Source: Azophilus sp965221465
GTDB taxonomy: Bacteria > Pseudomonadota > Gammaproteobacteria > Pseudomonadales > Azotimanducaceae
Assembly: GCA_965221465.1 (NCBI GenBank)
Contig: OZ244892.1
Coordinates: forward strand, 2,356,001-2,420,000
DNA: 64,000 nt
Direction: 5' to 3'
The notes beneath the pieces were generated by a model. The model saw nothing but the letters and a program-made list of their open reading frames with translations, was not told the DNA's origin and searched no databases. Position 1 is the stretch's first letter; the number at the start of each line of letters is the position of its first letter. This document shows, one piece after another, positions 15,735 through 24,382 of the stretch. The position numbers were made by a program, and so were the translations under genes.

Positions 15735-17111
15735 TCAAGGGCCTGACGCATCCAGCTCCGCCTGCATACGCCCGTGCGCCCCGGCATCCAGTCGATAAGC
15801 CCTCGCCGCCAGGATCATGAACACCATGATCCCCGCCGGCGCCAGCGTCATCAGCCCGTGGATTGCCGAGAGCGACGCCGGCGTCTGTTCTGCATTGGCC
15901 ACATAGCCGGCAATGGCCAGCACCGCTGCGATGCCCGCCCCGCCGATTGTCTTGGCGATTTTCTGAAAGAAACTCGCCATGGAGAAGATGGCGCCGTCGG
16001 CCCGCATGCCGTGCCGCCACTGGGCGTAGTCCACGGTATCCGGAAGCATCGACCAGCCGAGTACGGCGATCGGAGTACCGCCGAGCGCCATCACGCATCC
16101 CCAGAAAAAGATGAGTTCGATCTGCGTATAGGGCGTGAAGTACAGGCCCACCGACGCGACGATCGTTACCAGTGCGCCGATCAGAATCCCCCCCGCCTTG
16201 CCGAAGCGGCTCGCCAGCAGGGGCGTGGCCAGCAGGCCCAGGAACATGATCGACAGCGTGATCTGGAACCAGGTGCCGATGAGATCGGGCCGTTCCAGGT
16301 TGTACTTGAAAAAGTAGGGCGCAACTGCCTGGCGCACGGTGAACGACAACATGCCGCCCGAAAACAGCACGATCACCACCAGTAGCGGTGGGTTGACCAG
16401 CACGGCTTTCGCGCTGTCGGTCAGTGTCAGTTTCTGCCCCACCGGCGGACGAATGCGCTCCCTGGAGATGGCAAAGGTCACCCAGAGCAACGCCGTCGCA
16501 ACCAGGGCATAGAGCGCCATCGACCACCGGTAACCCGCCGCTTCGCTGTCGAACCATCCCACCAGGTCCCAGGTGATTCCCGAGACCACGAGGCCCCCAC
16601 CGAAAGCACAGGCCATGCGGACGGTCGAGAGTACCGTGCGCTCTTCGTGGTCTGCGGTGAGCGATGCGGTCAGCGCCGAATACGGGATGGATACCACCGT
16701 AAAGGCGATGCCAAACGCCGTATAGGTGATATACGCCCACCACAGTTTGCCCCCGTCGCCGAGGCTCGGCACGGTGAAGGTCAGCACCGCCACGACGGCG
16801 AGCGGCACCGCTCCGAACAGCAGATACGGGCGCAAACGGCCCCAGCGGCTGCGTGTGCGCTCTGCGATGGCGCCCATTGCCGGGTCGGTGACCGCATCCA
16901 CCAGCCGCGCCGCACCCAAGACCCCTGCAGCGGCGGCGGCGGAAATGCCGAATACGTCCGTGTAAAAGTAGAGCAGGTAGGTCATCGTGGCGATGAAGTA
17001 CAGGTTGATGCCGAAATCGGCTATCCCGTAGCCCACACGCTCGGAATTGGAGAGTCGCGTCTGCCGCGCCGAACCGGTCGTACCGGCGGATGAGGCGGTC
17101 GGATCAGTCAA
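15735..17111 (-). CDS. MFS transporter, GPH (glycoside-pentoside-hexuronide:cation symporter) family
   Basis: A 458-residue protein with about 12 transmembrane segments. The N-terminus RVGYGIADFGINLYF and the loop motif DAVTDPAMGAIAERTRSRWG (the GPH DPxxGxxxDRTxxxxGRxRP pattern), with RLRPYLLFGAVPL and VVSIPYSALTASLT, identify the GPH family. These symporters take up sugars or sugar acids with Na+ or H+, and related forms accompany CoA-linked catabolic genes. The frame begins at TTG 17111; no ATG precedes the conserved region. It is 47 bp downstream of the CoA transferase gene on the same strand, a likely two-gene operon. Confidence 0.87.
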   Translation of the reverse strand: MTDPTASSAGTTGSARQTRLSNSERVGYGIADFGINLYFIATMTYLLYFYTDVFGISAAAAAGVLGAARLVDAVTDPAMGAIAERTRSRWGRLRPYLLFGAVPLAVVAVLTFTVPSLGDGGKLWWAYITYTAFGIAFTVVSIPYSALTASLTADHEERTVLSTVRMACAFGGGLVVSGITWDLVGWFDSEAAGYRWSMALYALVATALLWVTFAISRERIRPPVGQKLTLTDSAKAVLVNPPLLVVIVLFSGGMLSFTVRQAVAPYFFKYNLERPDLIGTWFQITLSIMFLGLLATPLLASRFGKAGGILIGALVTIVASVGLYFTPYTQIELIFFWGCVMALGGTPIAVLGWSMLPDTVDYAQWRHGMRADGAIFSMASFFQKIAKTIGGAGIAAVLAIAGYVANAEQTPASLSAIHGLMTLAPAGIMVFMILAARAYRLDAGAHGRMQAELDASGP

Positions 17112-17158
17112 GATTGCACCCCGTCTCTACGTTCCCGTCGGTTCGGGGTATCGCCTCG

Positions 17159-18340
17159 TCAGACCACACCATCGGCGCGCAACCCATCGATTTCGTCCTG
17201 CGCACAGCCCAGTTCCGCGAGCACCGCATCGGAATCCGCCCCCGCATCCGGGGCGGCATGGTGGAACCGGTGCGCCTGCGGAAAGGCGCTCAGGTTGATG
17301 GGCGAGCGGATCAGGTTTACCTCGCCCAGTTCCGCATGGGGCGCGGGTTTTGTCATTTCGAGATAGCGGGTGTGTTCGTCCTCGAACGCCTGCCCGATGT
17401 CGTTGATCGGCCCGCAAGGCACGCCGGCATCGTTCAGCCGTTGCACGAGTTCCGCCGTCGTGAAGCGCGCCGTTACCGCTTCGATCTCTGCATTCAGCGC
17501 CGCCTTGCGCTCGACGCGGTCCCGAGGGCTCGCGTACTCCGGTTTGCGCAACAGTTCATCCGCACCGAGCGACTCGCAGAACCGCCGCCACAAGCGCCCG
17601 CCGGATGCGGCGATGTTGACCAGGCCATCCTTGCAGCGGAAGGCGCCCATGGGTATCAGGTATCGGTGGTCGTTGCCTTGTTGCCGCGGAACCTCGCCGT
17701 TCATCGTGTACCTTGCCGCCTGAAAGTCGAGCTTGTTCAGCATCGCTTCGAAGAGCGATGTGTGTACCCACTGCCCCTCCCCCGTCCGCTCCCGGTGCAG
17801 CAGCGCCAGAAGAATTCCCTGGCCCAGGAACATGCCGGCGGCGGTGTCGCTGATGGCGATGCCGACTCGCCAGGGCCCGGAGTCCGGCGGCCCGGTGATC
17901 GACATGAGCCCGCTCATGCCCTGCACGATCTGATCGACACCGGCGCGGCTGCTGTAGGGGCCACTCTGGCCGAAGCCGGAAATGCTGGCGTAGACGATGG
18001 CGGGATTGACGGCCCGGACCGATTCGTAATCCACCCCGAGCCGGTGCTTGACGCCGGCCCGGAAATTCTCCACCACCACATCGGCGCCCGCGGCCAAGCG
18101 CATGAACAGGGCGTGGCCTCGCGGGTTCTTGAGATCGAGGGTCAGGCTGCGCTTGTTGCGGTGCAGGTTCTGCTCGTCCGGACCGCGCCGGGCGCCGCCG
18201 ATGCTGTTGTCGTGCCCGCCGGTCGCAGGCGCTTCGATCTTGACGACATCGGCGCCCCAGTCCGCAAGCAGACGCACCGCCGAAGGCCCCGCCCTGGCGT
18301 GGGTGAGATCCAGCACCTTCAAGTTGTCCAGCGGACCCAT
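17159..18340 (-). CDS. CaiB/BaiF family CoA transferase (class III)
   Basis: Class III CoA transferases move CoA between carboxylic acids through an enzyme-bound aspartyl-CoA. The 393-residue product begins MGPLDNLKVLDLTHARAGPS, has GADVVKIEAPATGGH and ENFRAGVKHRLGVD, and places the probable catalytic aspartate at D165 (IAISDTAAGMFLGQ), matching Asp169 of formyl-CoA transferase. Later motifs are AWVHTSLFEAML-like GQWVHTSLFEAMLNK and VNIAASGGRLWRRF. ATG 18340 is preceded by GGAG. It precedes the GPH transporter on the same strand. The acyl substrate is unknown. Confidence 0.92.
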   Translation of the reverse strand: MGPLDNLKVLDLTHARAGPSAVRLLADWGADVVKIEAPATGGHDNSIGGARRGPDEQNLHRNKRSLTLDLKNPRGHALFMRLAAGADVVVENFRAGVKHRLGVDYESVRAVNPAIVYASISGFGQSGPYSSRAGVDQIVQGMSGLMSITGPPDSGPWRVGIAISDTAAGMFLGQGILLALLHRERTGEGQWVHTSLFEAMLNKLDFQAARYTMNGEVPRQQGNDHRYLIPMGAFRCKDGLVNIAASGGRLWRRFCESLGADELLRKPEYASPRDRVERKAALNAEIEAVTARFTTAELVQRLNDAGVPCGPINDIGQAFEDEHTRYLEMTKPAPHAELGEVNLIRSPINLSAFPQAHRFHHAAPDAGADSDAVLAELGCAQDEIDGLRADGVV

Positions 18341-18419
18341 CTGACGCTCCGCAACGATCGAAGCCCCGCTTGTACCACAGCGTCGAAACCCTCACAAACC
18401 CGGAACGAGCGGTTCTTTG

Positions 18420-18660
18420 CATGCGAATTCCGAACCCGGCGCGCCGGGACGAGGACGCGCAAGGAACACCTGACAACCGCTGGGAGAGAATCGGTGTGCG
18501 GTGCGTGTATCCGGCGCTGTTTAGGCTCGTGCTTGCGCCCATCGTCGCGGTAAACATCTCCGCCTGGTGCGCCGGATGCACGTACCGCATACCGATTCTC
18601 GGAGCCAGATCGAAGGAACGGTTCCCCGCGTTAACGAATTCAATAAAATCAATCACTTGG
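18420..18660 (+). repeat. family B dispersed repeat, full-length copy B4 with outer module
   Basis: The outer module (18420-18477, CCGAACCCGGCGCGCCGGGA) is shared with 4442-4500. The core (18478-18655) runs GGGAGAGAATCGGTGTGCGG, then GCGCCCATCGTCGCGGTAAA, then the inverted arm CGTACCGCATACCGATTCTC, then the tail GGAACGGTTCCCCGCGTTAA with AATTCAATAAAATCAATCA. The core aligns end to end with the reverse complement of 7005-7193. A further degenerate piece (GCGCCGTTCGGCGAACCGTA) lies near 18692. Confidence 0.85.
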
Positions 18661-18842
18661 AAAAAGTGTTCCATGAACGCCCCGAACCCGGCGCGCCGTT
18701 CGGCGAACCGTATGCGCATCAGGGACAGGCACTGCCTGTGCATGGGTCCGTGGCGGGCTCGCACTATGCGACTCGGCGACTTACCATGTTGCTTCGTCTT
18801 TCCCTCCGGACCGCTGACGCCCCCAATCGCAGAGGAGACATC

Positions 18843-20645
18843 ATGAAGAAAGCTGGCATCGTCCTGATCGTCATCGCGGCGCTGGTCGTCGTCGGCGGCG
18901 TCCTGTACGTCCGCAGCCTGCCGGAACCTGCGGAGCCCGCAGTGCGCGACGACACGACGCTGCGCAATACGGAAGCCGGTGAAGTGGTCGGGTTCATCGA
19001 TGCCTACGGAGCCCGCGCCTGGCTGGACGTCCCGTTCGCGGAACCCCCGATCGGCGCGTTGCGCTGGCGGGCGCCGCAGCCACCGATACGATCCGGCGGC
19101 GTCATCGAAGCACTCGCGTCCGATCGGACATGCCCGCAGTTCGAATCCGTGTTCGGCGGCTCCGAGCCCGGTAGCAACACCCTTGTCGGCGACGAAGACT
19201 GCCTGTACCTGAATGTCTGGTCGCCCCCCAATGCCCGGGATCTGCCGGTAATGCTCTGGATACACGGGGGCGGCAACACCATCGGCAAGGGCGGCGTGTT
19301 CAACGGCGCGAGGCTGGCGACGGCCCACGACCTGGTGGTGGTCACCATCAACTACCGGCTTGGCGTCTTCGGCTGGTTCAATCATCCCGCACTGCAAACC
19401 GGCGAACCGGCGGACGACTCCGGCAACTACGGCCTGCTGGACATCGTCCGGGCGCTGGAATGGACCCGAGACAACATCGCCGCATTCGGCGGCGACCCGA
19501 ACCGCGTCACGGTATTCGGCGAATCCGCCGGCGCCTTCAACACCCTCGCCATGATGGCATCCCCCCTGGCTGCCGGGCTCTTTCACGGCGCTATCGTGCA
19601 GAGCGGCGCGTACTGGTCGCGCGAACCGGCCAAGGGCAGTGCCTACAGCGATGCCGGAGGCCATGCCAACAGCGGCCCCGAGATCGTCAACCACCTGATC
19701 GCCGCGGACGGACTCGCCGCGGAAGGTCAGACCCCGCGGCAGTTTCAGGATGCCTGGAGCGATGCCGAGATCCGCGACTATCTGTACGCCAAGACGCCGC
19801 AGGAGATTTTCGCCGCGTTCGAAGGCGGGGGTATCGGCATGGTAGACCTGCCGACCGGCTTCGCAGACGGGCATGTGCTGCCGGCGATTCCCGCAGAACA
19901 GGTCTTCTCCGACGCGGCAAACCACAACGCGGTTCCGGTGATCCTCGGCAGCAATCGCGACGAACCCACGCTGTTCATGGCGCTGGACCCGCAATACGTC
20001 GACAGCTTCCTGGGAATCTTCCGCTCCCTGAAGGACGAACAGACCTACCGCCGGTTGGCGTATCACGGCGGCCGGGCCTGGAAGGCCAGGGGCGTCGACC
20101 TGTTGGCGGAAGCCATGACCGCCTCCGGCAACCCCGATGTCTACGCTTACCGTTTCGACTGGGACGAGGAACCGACTCTCCTGGGATACGACCTGAGCGT
20201 CGCCCTGGGCGCCGCTCACGCCATGGAAATCGGTTTCGTGTTCGGCGAGTTCGACGGAATCGGCCTCGGCTACCTCTATCCCGACGACGAAAACCAGCAA
20301 TCGCTCATGGAAAGCATGATGTCCTACTGGGCCGAGTTCGCCTACTCGGGCAATCCGGGCGCCGGGCGAGACGGCGCCGAGACCCGCTGGCTTCCCTGGC
20401 GCCAGGAGGGCAAGACTTCGATCATTCTGGATACGCCCACCGACGGTGGCATCCGCATGGACGATACCGTCGTCACCTGGGAAGCCATCCGGGCAGAACT
20501 GGTCGCCGACACCGGTTTCGCCGACAAACGCGAGCATTGCGGCGCTTACGTGCGTACGTTGCTCGACACCGGCCTCTACGACGACGCCGAATACGAGGCA
20601 ATGGGCTGCGGGGACTACCCGCCTGACAGCTTTCCGCTGTACTGA
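18843..20645 (+). CDS. carboxylesterase, type B (COesterase family), membrane-anchored or secreted
   Basis: A 600-residue alpha/beta-hydrolase. The N-terminus KKAGIVLIVIAALVVVGGVL is a signal anchor or signal peptide. The esterase core has LDVPFAEPPIGALRWRAPQP, the oxyanion-hole HGGGN (about 141-145) and the nucleophile elbow VFGESAGAFN with Ser228. An acidic residue and a late histidine should complete the triad; GAAHAMEIGFVFGEF near residue 460 carries the likely histidine. The family hydrolyses carboxylic esters, often xenobiotic or lipid-like. ATG 18843 follows AGAGGAG. It is transcribed away from the CoA transferase across a family B repeat. Confidence 0.9.
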   Translation: MKKAGIVLIVIAALVVVGGVLYVRSLPEPAEPAVRDDTTLRNTEAGEVVGFIDAYGARAWLDVPFAEPPIGALRWRAPQPPIRSGGVIEALASDRTCPQFESVFGGSEPGSNTLVGDEDCLYLNVWSPPNARDLPVMLWIHGGGNTIGKGGVFNGARLATAHDLVVVTINYRLGVFGWFNHPALQTGEPADDSGNYGLLDIVRALEWTRDNIAAFGGDPNRVTVFGESAGAFNTLAMMASPLAAGLFHGAIVQSGAYWSREPAKGSAYSDAGGHANSGPEIVNHLIAADGLAAEGQTPRQFQDAWSDAEIRDYLYAKTPQEIFAAFEGGGIGMVDLPTGFADGHVLPAIPAEQVFSDAANHNAVPVILGSNRDEPTLFMALDPQYVDSFLGIFRSLKDEQTYRRLAYHGGRAWKARGVDLLAEAMTASGNPDVYAYRFDWDEEPTLLGYDLSVALGAAHAMEIGFVFGEFDGIGLGYLYPDDENQQSLMESMMSYWAEFAYSGNPGAGRDGAETRWLPWRQEGKTSIILDTPTDGGIRMDDTVVTWEAIRAELVADTGFADKREHCGAYVRTLLDTGLYDDAEYEAMGCGDYPPDSFPLY

Positions 20646-21292
20646 AGGGTAACGCCAGCTCCGCCGGAAATCTCGGCGGCAATGCAATCCAACCGCCACC
20701 GCGATTGAGGGGAAGCCGGACACGTGCCGGGTTCGCCGTGCTCTGCTAGCCGGTGCGATCCAGAGCGCGCTCGCAACCTGCACGTTGCACAATGTCGACA
20801 CGTGCACCCAATTGGTCAGAGGTGTTCAGCGCATCGGCCAGCATCGCGCGAAGGCGTGTTGACACCCACCCAGTGGACCTGCGAGGGTCATGGTCGCGGC
20901 TTGACCGTTGCGCTCCTACCTGGATCGGGTACGTGGTCCGTCATCCGAATCAACGGTCCATATCCAGGATGGCCCAGGGTAGCCACTTGCGGCTGTAATG
21001 AGCTTGTTTACGGTCGGGTGGGACGAGGGCAAACGGAGCAGTCACACGTCCCGCCACATTGGACAAGCAATGTCGGTTCCAGCAGAGCCCGATGATGTAA
21101 CACGTGACAACCTCATGTTCCAGGTTCCGGGAGTCAGGGTTGACATTGCCCGATTCAGCGATATTGTCGAAATTCCAACGGCTCAAAGGCGAGATGAGCG
21201 TCCTGCCGTAGCTAGCTAACGTCACAGCAACCGAAGGACGTTGCTGGGCCGCGCCACGCTTTGCGAATCTCGCAAGGCAAATAGGAGGTCCG
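20646..21292. other. intergenic stretch at left border of an accessory cluster
   Basis: About 650 bp. Base composition shifts towards A+T from about 20.9 kb onward. I see no convincing gene. A short inverted repeat (CCGCC/GGCGG near 20663-20681) directly follows the carboxylesterase stop and could be a weak terminator. Confidence 0.4.
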
Positions 21293-21970
21293 ATGGCCGT
21301 CAATGTGCAGGAAGTGCTTGTGGTGGATGCCGTTTTGGTCGGTTTGGCACTGCTCCGAGACGAATCGGAAATCGCCGCGTGTGGTGAGATGATGGAAGAG
21401 GAGATTTTTGGTGATAGATTAGTTCTCGCCCAGCAACACCGCCCGAGCGCGACAGTGGAAGGCCAGCTATTGCGACTACATCGCAATCGACTGGCAGTGG
21501 AGACGTCTCCAGCGCGCACGCGAGTGTTGCGAGAGTACCCCACCGGCATTGACGATGTGGGCCTGGTAAGTCGATTGACTGAACAAGCTATTGCGGCTAC
21601 AGACCTACAAGGGGAATCGCCCGCTGCGGTCGGCTTCAATATCCAGATCGTCTATGACCAGGACTCTGGCGTGCCAGCCACCCAGTACTTGGGCAGCCGG
21701 CTATTCCACCCTGTGGAGAATCTACTTGAAGACTGGATTCAAGTCGGTGGATTCGGGAAGTTGATTTTCCAAGCAAGCGACCGGCAATGGACTTTGAATC
21801 TTCAGCCCCGGATGCACGCCCCCAACACGACCAAGGTCTTTCTCGACGTGAACCTACAATTGTCGGAAGCGCAACTGCCAACGAAGAAGGAATTGGACTC
21901 GTCGCTGAAGGAGTTGTGGACCCAAGCGCATTCCTTGATCCAGACCATTGACAGCGGGCTCAATGACTAA
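21293..21970 (+). CDS. hypothetical protein, first gene of an unrecognised cluster
   Basis: A 225-residue soluble protein with no signal peptide. I do not recognise a family. The N-terminal half is mixed (VQEVLVVDAVLVGLALLRDE). The C-terminal half has an ordered pattern ending KLIFQASDRQWTLNLQPRMH, then TKVFLDVNLQLSEAQLPTKK, then ELDSSLKELWTQAHSLIQ, which looks like a beta-sheet followed by a helix. ATG 21293 is well supported by GGAGGTCCG upstream. Its stop overlaps the start of the next gene (ATGACTAA at 21963-21970), so the two are translationally coupled. Composition is less GC-rich than the flanking core genes, consistent with transfer. Confidence 0.75.
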   Translation: MAVNVQEVLVVDAVLVGLALLRDESEIAACGEMMEEEIFGDRLVLAQQHRPSATVEGQLLRLHRNRLAVETSPARTRVLREYPTGIDDVGLVSRLTEQAIAATDLQGESPAAVGFNIQIVYDQDSGVPATQYLGSRLFHPVENLLEDWIQVGGFGKLIFQASDRQWTLNLQPRMHAPNTTKVFLDVNLQLSEAQLPTKKELDSSLKELWTQAHSLIQTIDSGLND

Positions 21971-22706
21971 CCTAACGACAGACGCCTACACAACGAAGGT
22001 GTGGGAGCGAAACCCAACAGCACGACAATCTCCCAATAGTGTCGTCGTCAGCCGGATATTGGAACCAGATCTCACATGCGGTGCGGTCGACTCGAACCTG
22101 GGACATCGTCCAGGTGGTGAATCTGGTTGCTGGAGTGAAGAGGTGTCGGCATTGACTCATAGAGAGAGGGCAAATCCTCCTCGAATCGTTCGCTATGAGC
22201 GAATTCAAGCCGAATCAAGTGCGCTCCCTTTTGGCACAAGCTACGGCATTCCCGAATTGCCGGAACAACATGAAACTCCAATCATCATCATTGATGAAGT
22301 AACTGGTGCCTGGCGCAACAATGAAGAAGTCTTGCCAAACCTGTCGGCCGTACTGATCGCAAGGAAGGCGGGGGCGGCTATCGACAAACTCACACGACTC
22401 ACCCCGGGGTGGGACGGGTATAGTGGAGTAGCAGTCCTACCCCGGGTCGCCAAGCATGCCCGAGAATTCCTGGAGGCTATTGGCGAATTCACGCAACTGG
22501 TACCAGATGTCGTTCCAATGTCCGACGGCGGGCTGCAATTGGAGTGGTTCGTCGGCGACTATGAGATTGAGGTTGAGATCAGCCGCGATTGCGACACGCA
22601 GTTTTTCTTTGAATGCGAGCATGATGGGCGCAGTGAGGAGCACGCTCTGGGCACCATCATTGACCACGATTTCCTTGCAACTTACTTCAATGAGATTCGC
22701 CCGTAA
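21963..22706 (+). CDS. hypothetical protein with GWDGY motif
   Basis: A 247-residue protein starting at ATG 21963, inside the stop region of the preceding gene. The first ~100 residues look poorly ordered; the C-terminal ~130 residues contain LTRLTPGWDGYSGVAVLP and, about 45 residues later, DGGLQLEWFVGDYEIEVEIS. This combination (a GWDGY helix cap followed by a DGGxQLEW beta segment) recurs, to my recollection, in small uncharacterised bacterial proteins, but I know of no function. It is in the same transcription unit as the flanking genes. Confidence 0.7.
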   Translation: MTNLTTDAYTTKVWERNPTARQSPNSVVVSRILEPDLTCGAVDSNLGHRPGGESGCWSEEVSALTHRERANPPRIVRYERIQAESSALPFGTSYGIPELPEQHETPIIIIDEVTGAWRNNEEVLPNLSAVLIARKAGAAIDKLTRLTPGWDGYSGVAVLPRVAKHAREFLEAIGEFTQLVPDVVPMSDGGLQLEWFVGDYEIEVEISRDCDTQFFFECEHDGRSEEHALGTIIDHDFLATYFNEIRP

Positions 22707-22724
22707 ATGGGCTGCTCAATTACG

Positions 22725-22755
22725 CGCGCCCCTCCCAGGGATGCAGAGGGGCGCG
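22725..22755. terminator. strong GC-rich hairpin between two cluster genes
   Basis: A perfect 10-bp inverted repeat, CGCGCCCCTC (22725-22734) and GAGGGGCGCG (22746-22755), with an 11-nt loop. No T tract follows, so it may be an attenuator, RNA stabiliser or processing site rather than a classical terminator. It argues that the next gene starts after it. Confidence 0.6.
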
Positions 22756-22796
22756 TGCAGCCACATGATCATTCGCAGATAAACTCTGAAGACATC

Positions 22797-23141
22797 ATGG
22801 TTCGGGGTATACCCGAGCAGTGGCTCATACTTACAGATAACGGGGAGCACCGAATCTCATCGGCTGCGTTTCAGCCATCCAGCGAAGCCCATGGCGGAGG
22901 ACTTTCACTCGGCGCAAAGAAAGTGCTCGAGTGTAGGGGAACGAGCGTTGACGAGTGGGCAGCCGGCAGGTTTGTCGCAGTCGTTTGTTTGGAAGTGGCC
23001 GTGCTGAGAAATGCCAACCTGCAGGTCGGCTGGGACCCCCTCGATAACGACCCGGCGCACTGTAATGCCTGGGGCAAATTTACCAGAGGGTTTAGGAAAC
23101 AGCTCGCCCGCGAGTTAAAGAAACGCATGCTCGATTCGTGA
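22797..23141 (+). CDS. hypothetical small protein, third gene of cluster
   Basis: A 114-residue protein from ATG 22797 (MVRGIPEQWLILTDNGEHRI). An upstream in-frame ATG at 22707 directly follows the previous stop but would run through the hairpin at 22725-22755, so I prefer 22797. Visible segments are SSAAFQPSSEAHGGGLSL, NPAHC-like DNDPAHCNAWGKFTRGF and a basic C-terminus KQLARELKKRM. I recall similar SSAAF...NPAHA small proteins of unknown function in other bacteria. No catalytic motif is evident. Confidence 0.65.
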   Translation: MVRGIPEQWLILTDNGEHRISSAAFQPSSEAHGGGLSLGAKKVLECRGTSVDEWAAGRFVAVVCLEVAVLRNANLQVGWDPLDNDPAHCNAWGKFTRGFRKQLARELKKRMLDS

Positions 23142-23242
23142 TTCTTTGTGGTCAGTGATCAGTAGGGGCGCGGCCAACGCCCTCAAACTACCGCAACAGA
23201 CCGCAAACCACCCAGTTTTCTGAAGCGGATTCAGTTTCTAAC

Positions 23243-24184
23243 TCATTCACCCAAGCAGAATTCGCAGCCCTCGCCCGCGTCGTAACGCACGCCGCCGAGA
23301 TCGTCCAAATCTCCAGGTCGAAACAAACAGTGGGGATCAGAGCGGGAATCTACTTCAAATTGTAACTCCGCGGCTGCATTCATTGGATACAGGTACCAAT
23401 CCGTGTCAATCATCGTGTCGACGAAGTAAGTTTCATCCGGCAAGTCGTATCGACCATTGGATGCTTCCTCGAACCCCGTTCGGACAGATGAGTAACCCAG
23501 CAAGGGGCTGTCGTCTTCCATTACCAGAACGGTTCGTGCACCCCGATCGCGGCACGTCCGCAGCTTTGGAGCCTTTTTTTCCAGCGCTGTGCGAATGCGG
23601 TCGATCAATGCTCTCTGGCAGTCTGGTGCGTTTCGCACAGCGCCAAACAGACCTGGCGTCCGTGCGGAATGCGGCCCCGTAGGTGTACAGACAAGGTGTA
23701 CGAGCAGCGACCCCGCAAACTGGCGCCCGACCTGCGTCGGTTTGCAGAGACCTGCACGTAATGCGCGCTTGTGCAACGAAATTGACTCCACAGAAATCCA
23801 ATCAGCTATGTCTCGTTCTATCCCCTGCCGCTCGCTCTTGGCGCGTCGCTTCGCAGCCGTGCCGCCAGTGTCATCCGGCCGAGGGTCCAGGGGTAGCTTC
23901 AACTCGTAGAATGCAGGCCCGGGGAGTGGACCATGCGCGCGCAAACACTCTTTCACGCAGCCCGTCAACTTCTCCACAGCAATGCCCGCCGCGATGGCCT
24001 CTTCGAACGGTTCAATTCGAGTGTGTTCGAGGACATATCGCTTCGTGCCGAGCACGACGCACAAATCGACTTGAGGTTTATCGCTGTCAATTCTGTCAGG
24101 GTAATGACTCCCCCAGCGCTGTGTGTCCAGATTTCTTTCGAGCAGGCGGACGACGGCATCGCAACACTTGGCTTCGTTATTCAT
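23243..24184 (-). CDS. hypothetical protein, possible PD-(D/E)XK-like fold
   Basis: A 313-residue protein on the strand opposite to its neighbours. ATG 24184 is preceded by GGAGGG, about 13 bp upstream. The N-terminus (MNNEAKCCDAVVRLLERNL) leads into DKPQVDLCVVLGTKRYVLEH, a D-x(n)-E-h-T pattern that resembles the degenerate PD-(D/E)XK core of some restriction-like proteins, but the lysine is missing. The rest is unfamiliar, with several Cys residues, including a terminal CEFCLGE. I do not assign a function. It is convergent with the 21.3-23.1 kb genes and divergent from the next gene. Confidence 0.65.
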   Translation of the reverse strand: MNNEAKCCDAVVRLLERNLDTQRWGSHYPDRIDSDKPQVDLCVVLGTKRYVLEHTRIEPFEEAIAAGIAVEKLTGCVKECLRAHGPLPGPAFYELKLPLDPRPDDTGGTAAKRRAKSERQGIERDIADWISVESISLHKRALRAGLCKPTQVGRQFAGSLLVHLVCTPTGPHSARTPGLFGAVRNAPDCQRALIDRIRTALEKKAPKLRTCRDRGARTVLVMEDDSPLLGYSSVRTGFEEASNGRYDLPDETYFVDTMIDTDWYLYPMNAAAELQFEVDSRSDPHCLFRPGDLDDLGGVRYDAGEGCEFCLGE

Positions 24185-24382
24185 CGACACGGGGGTACCC
24201 TCCAGAAGCGCCGCAGTCAGAGGCGATGACCATACCCAAACAGCGCGAGCCGTCACGCAGGCCTCCAACCAAAAGGTTGAGCCTGTTAAGCTGTGAAAGT
24301 CGAGAGCCGTCCAACGCGGCGGGCGATTCTATTGTGTTCAGAAAGTGAGTTAAACACGCGTGGGCAAGTAGAAGCAGCAAGG

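Noticed and set aside
17556..20807. Very long minus-strand open frame across the CoA transferase, a family B repeat and the carboxylesterase
   Set aside because: It is antisense to, or out of frame with, two well-recognised genes; long stop-free frames are expected in GC-rich coding DNA and its residues are Arg/Gly/Pro-rich without motifs.
20998..21219. 73-codon plus-strand frame before the unknown cluster
   Set aside because: No ribosome-binding site or recognisable sequence; probably chance in the transition zone.
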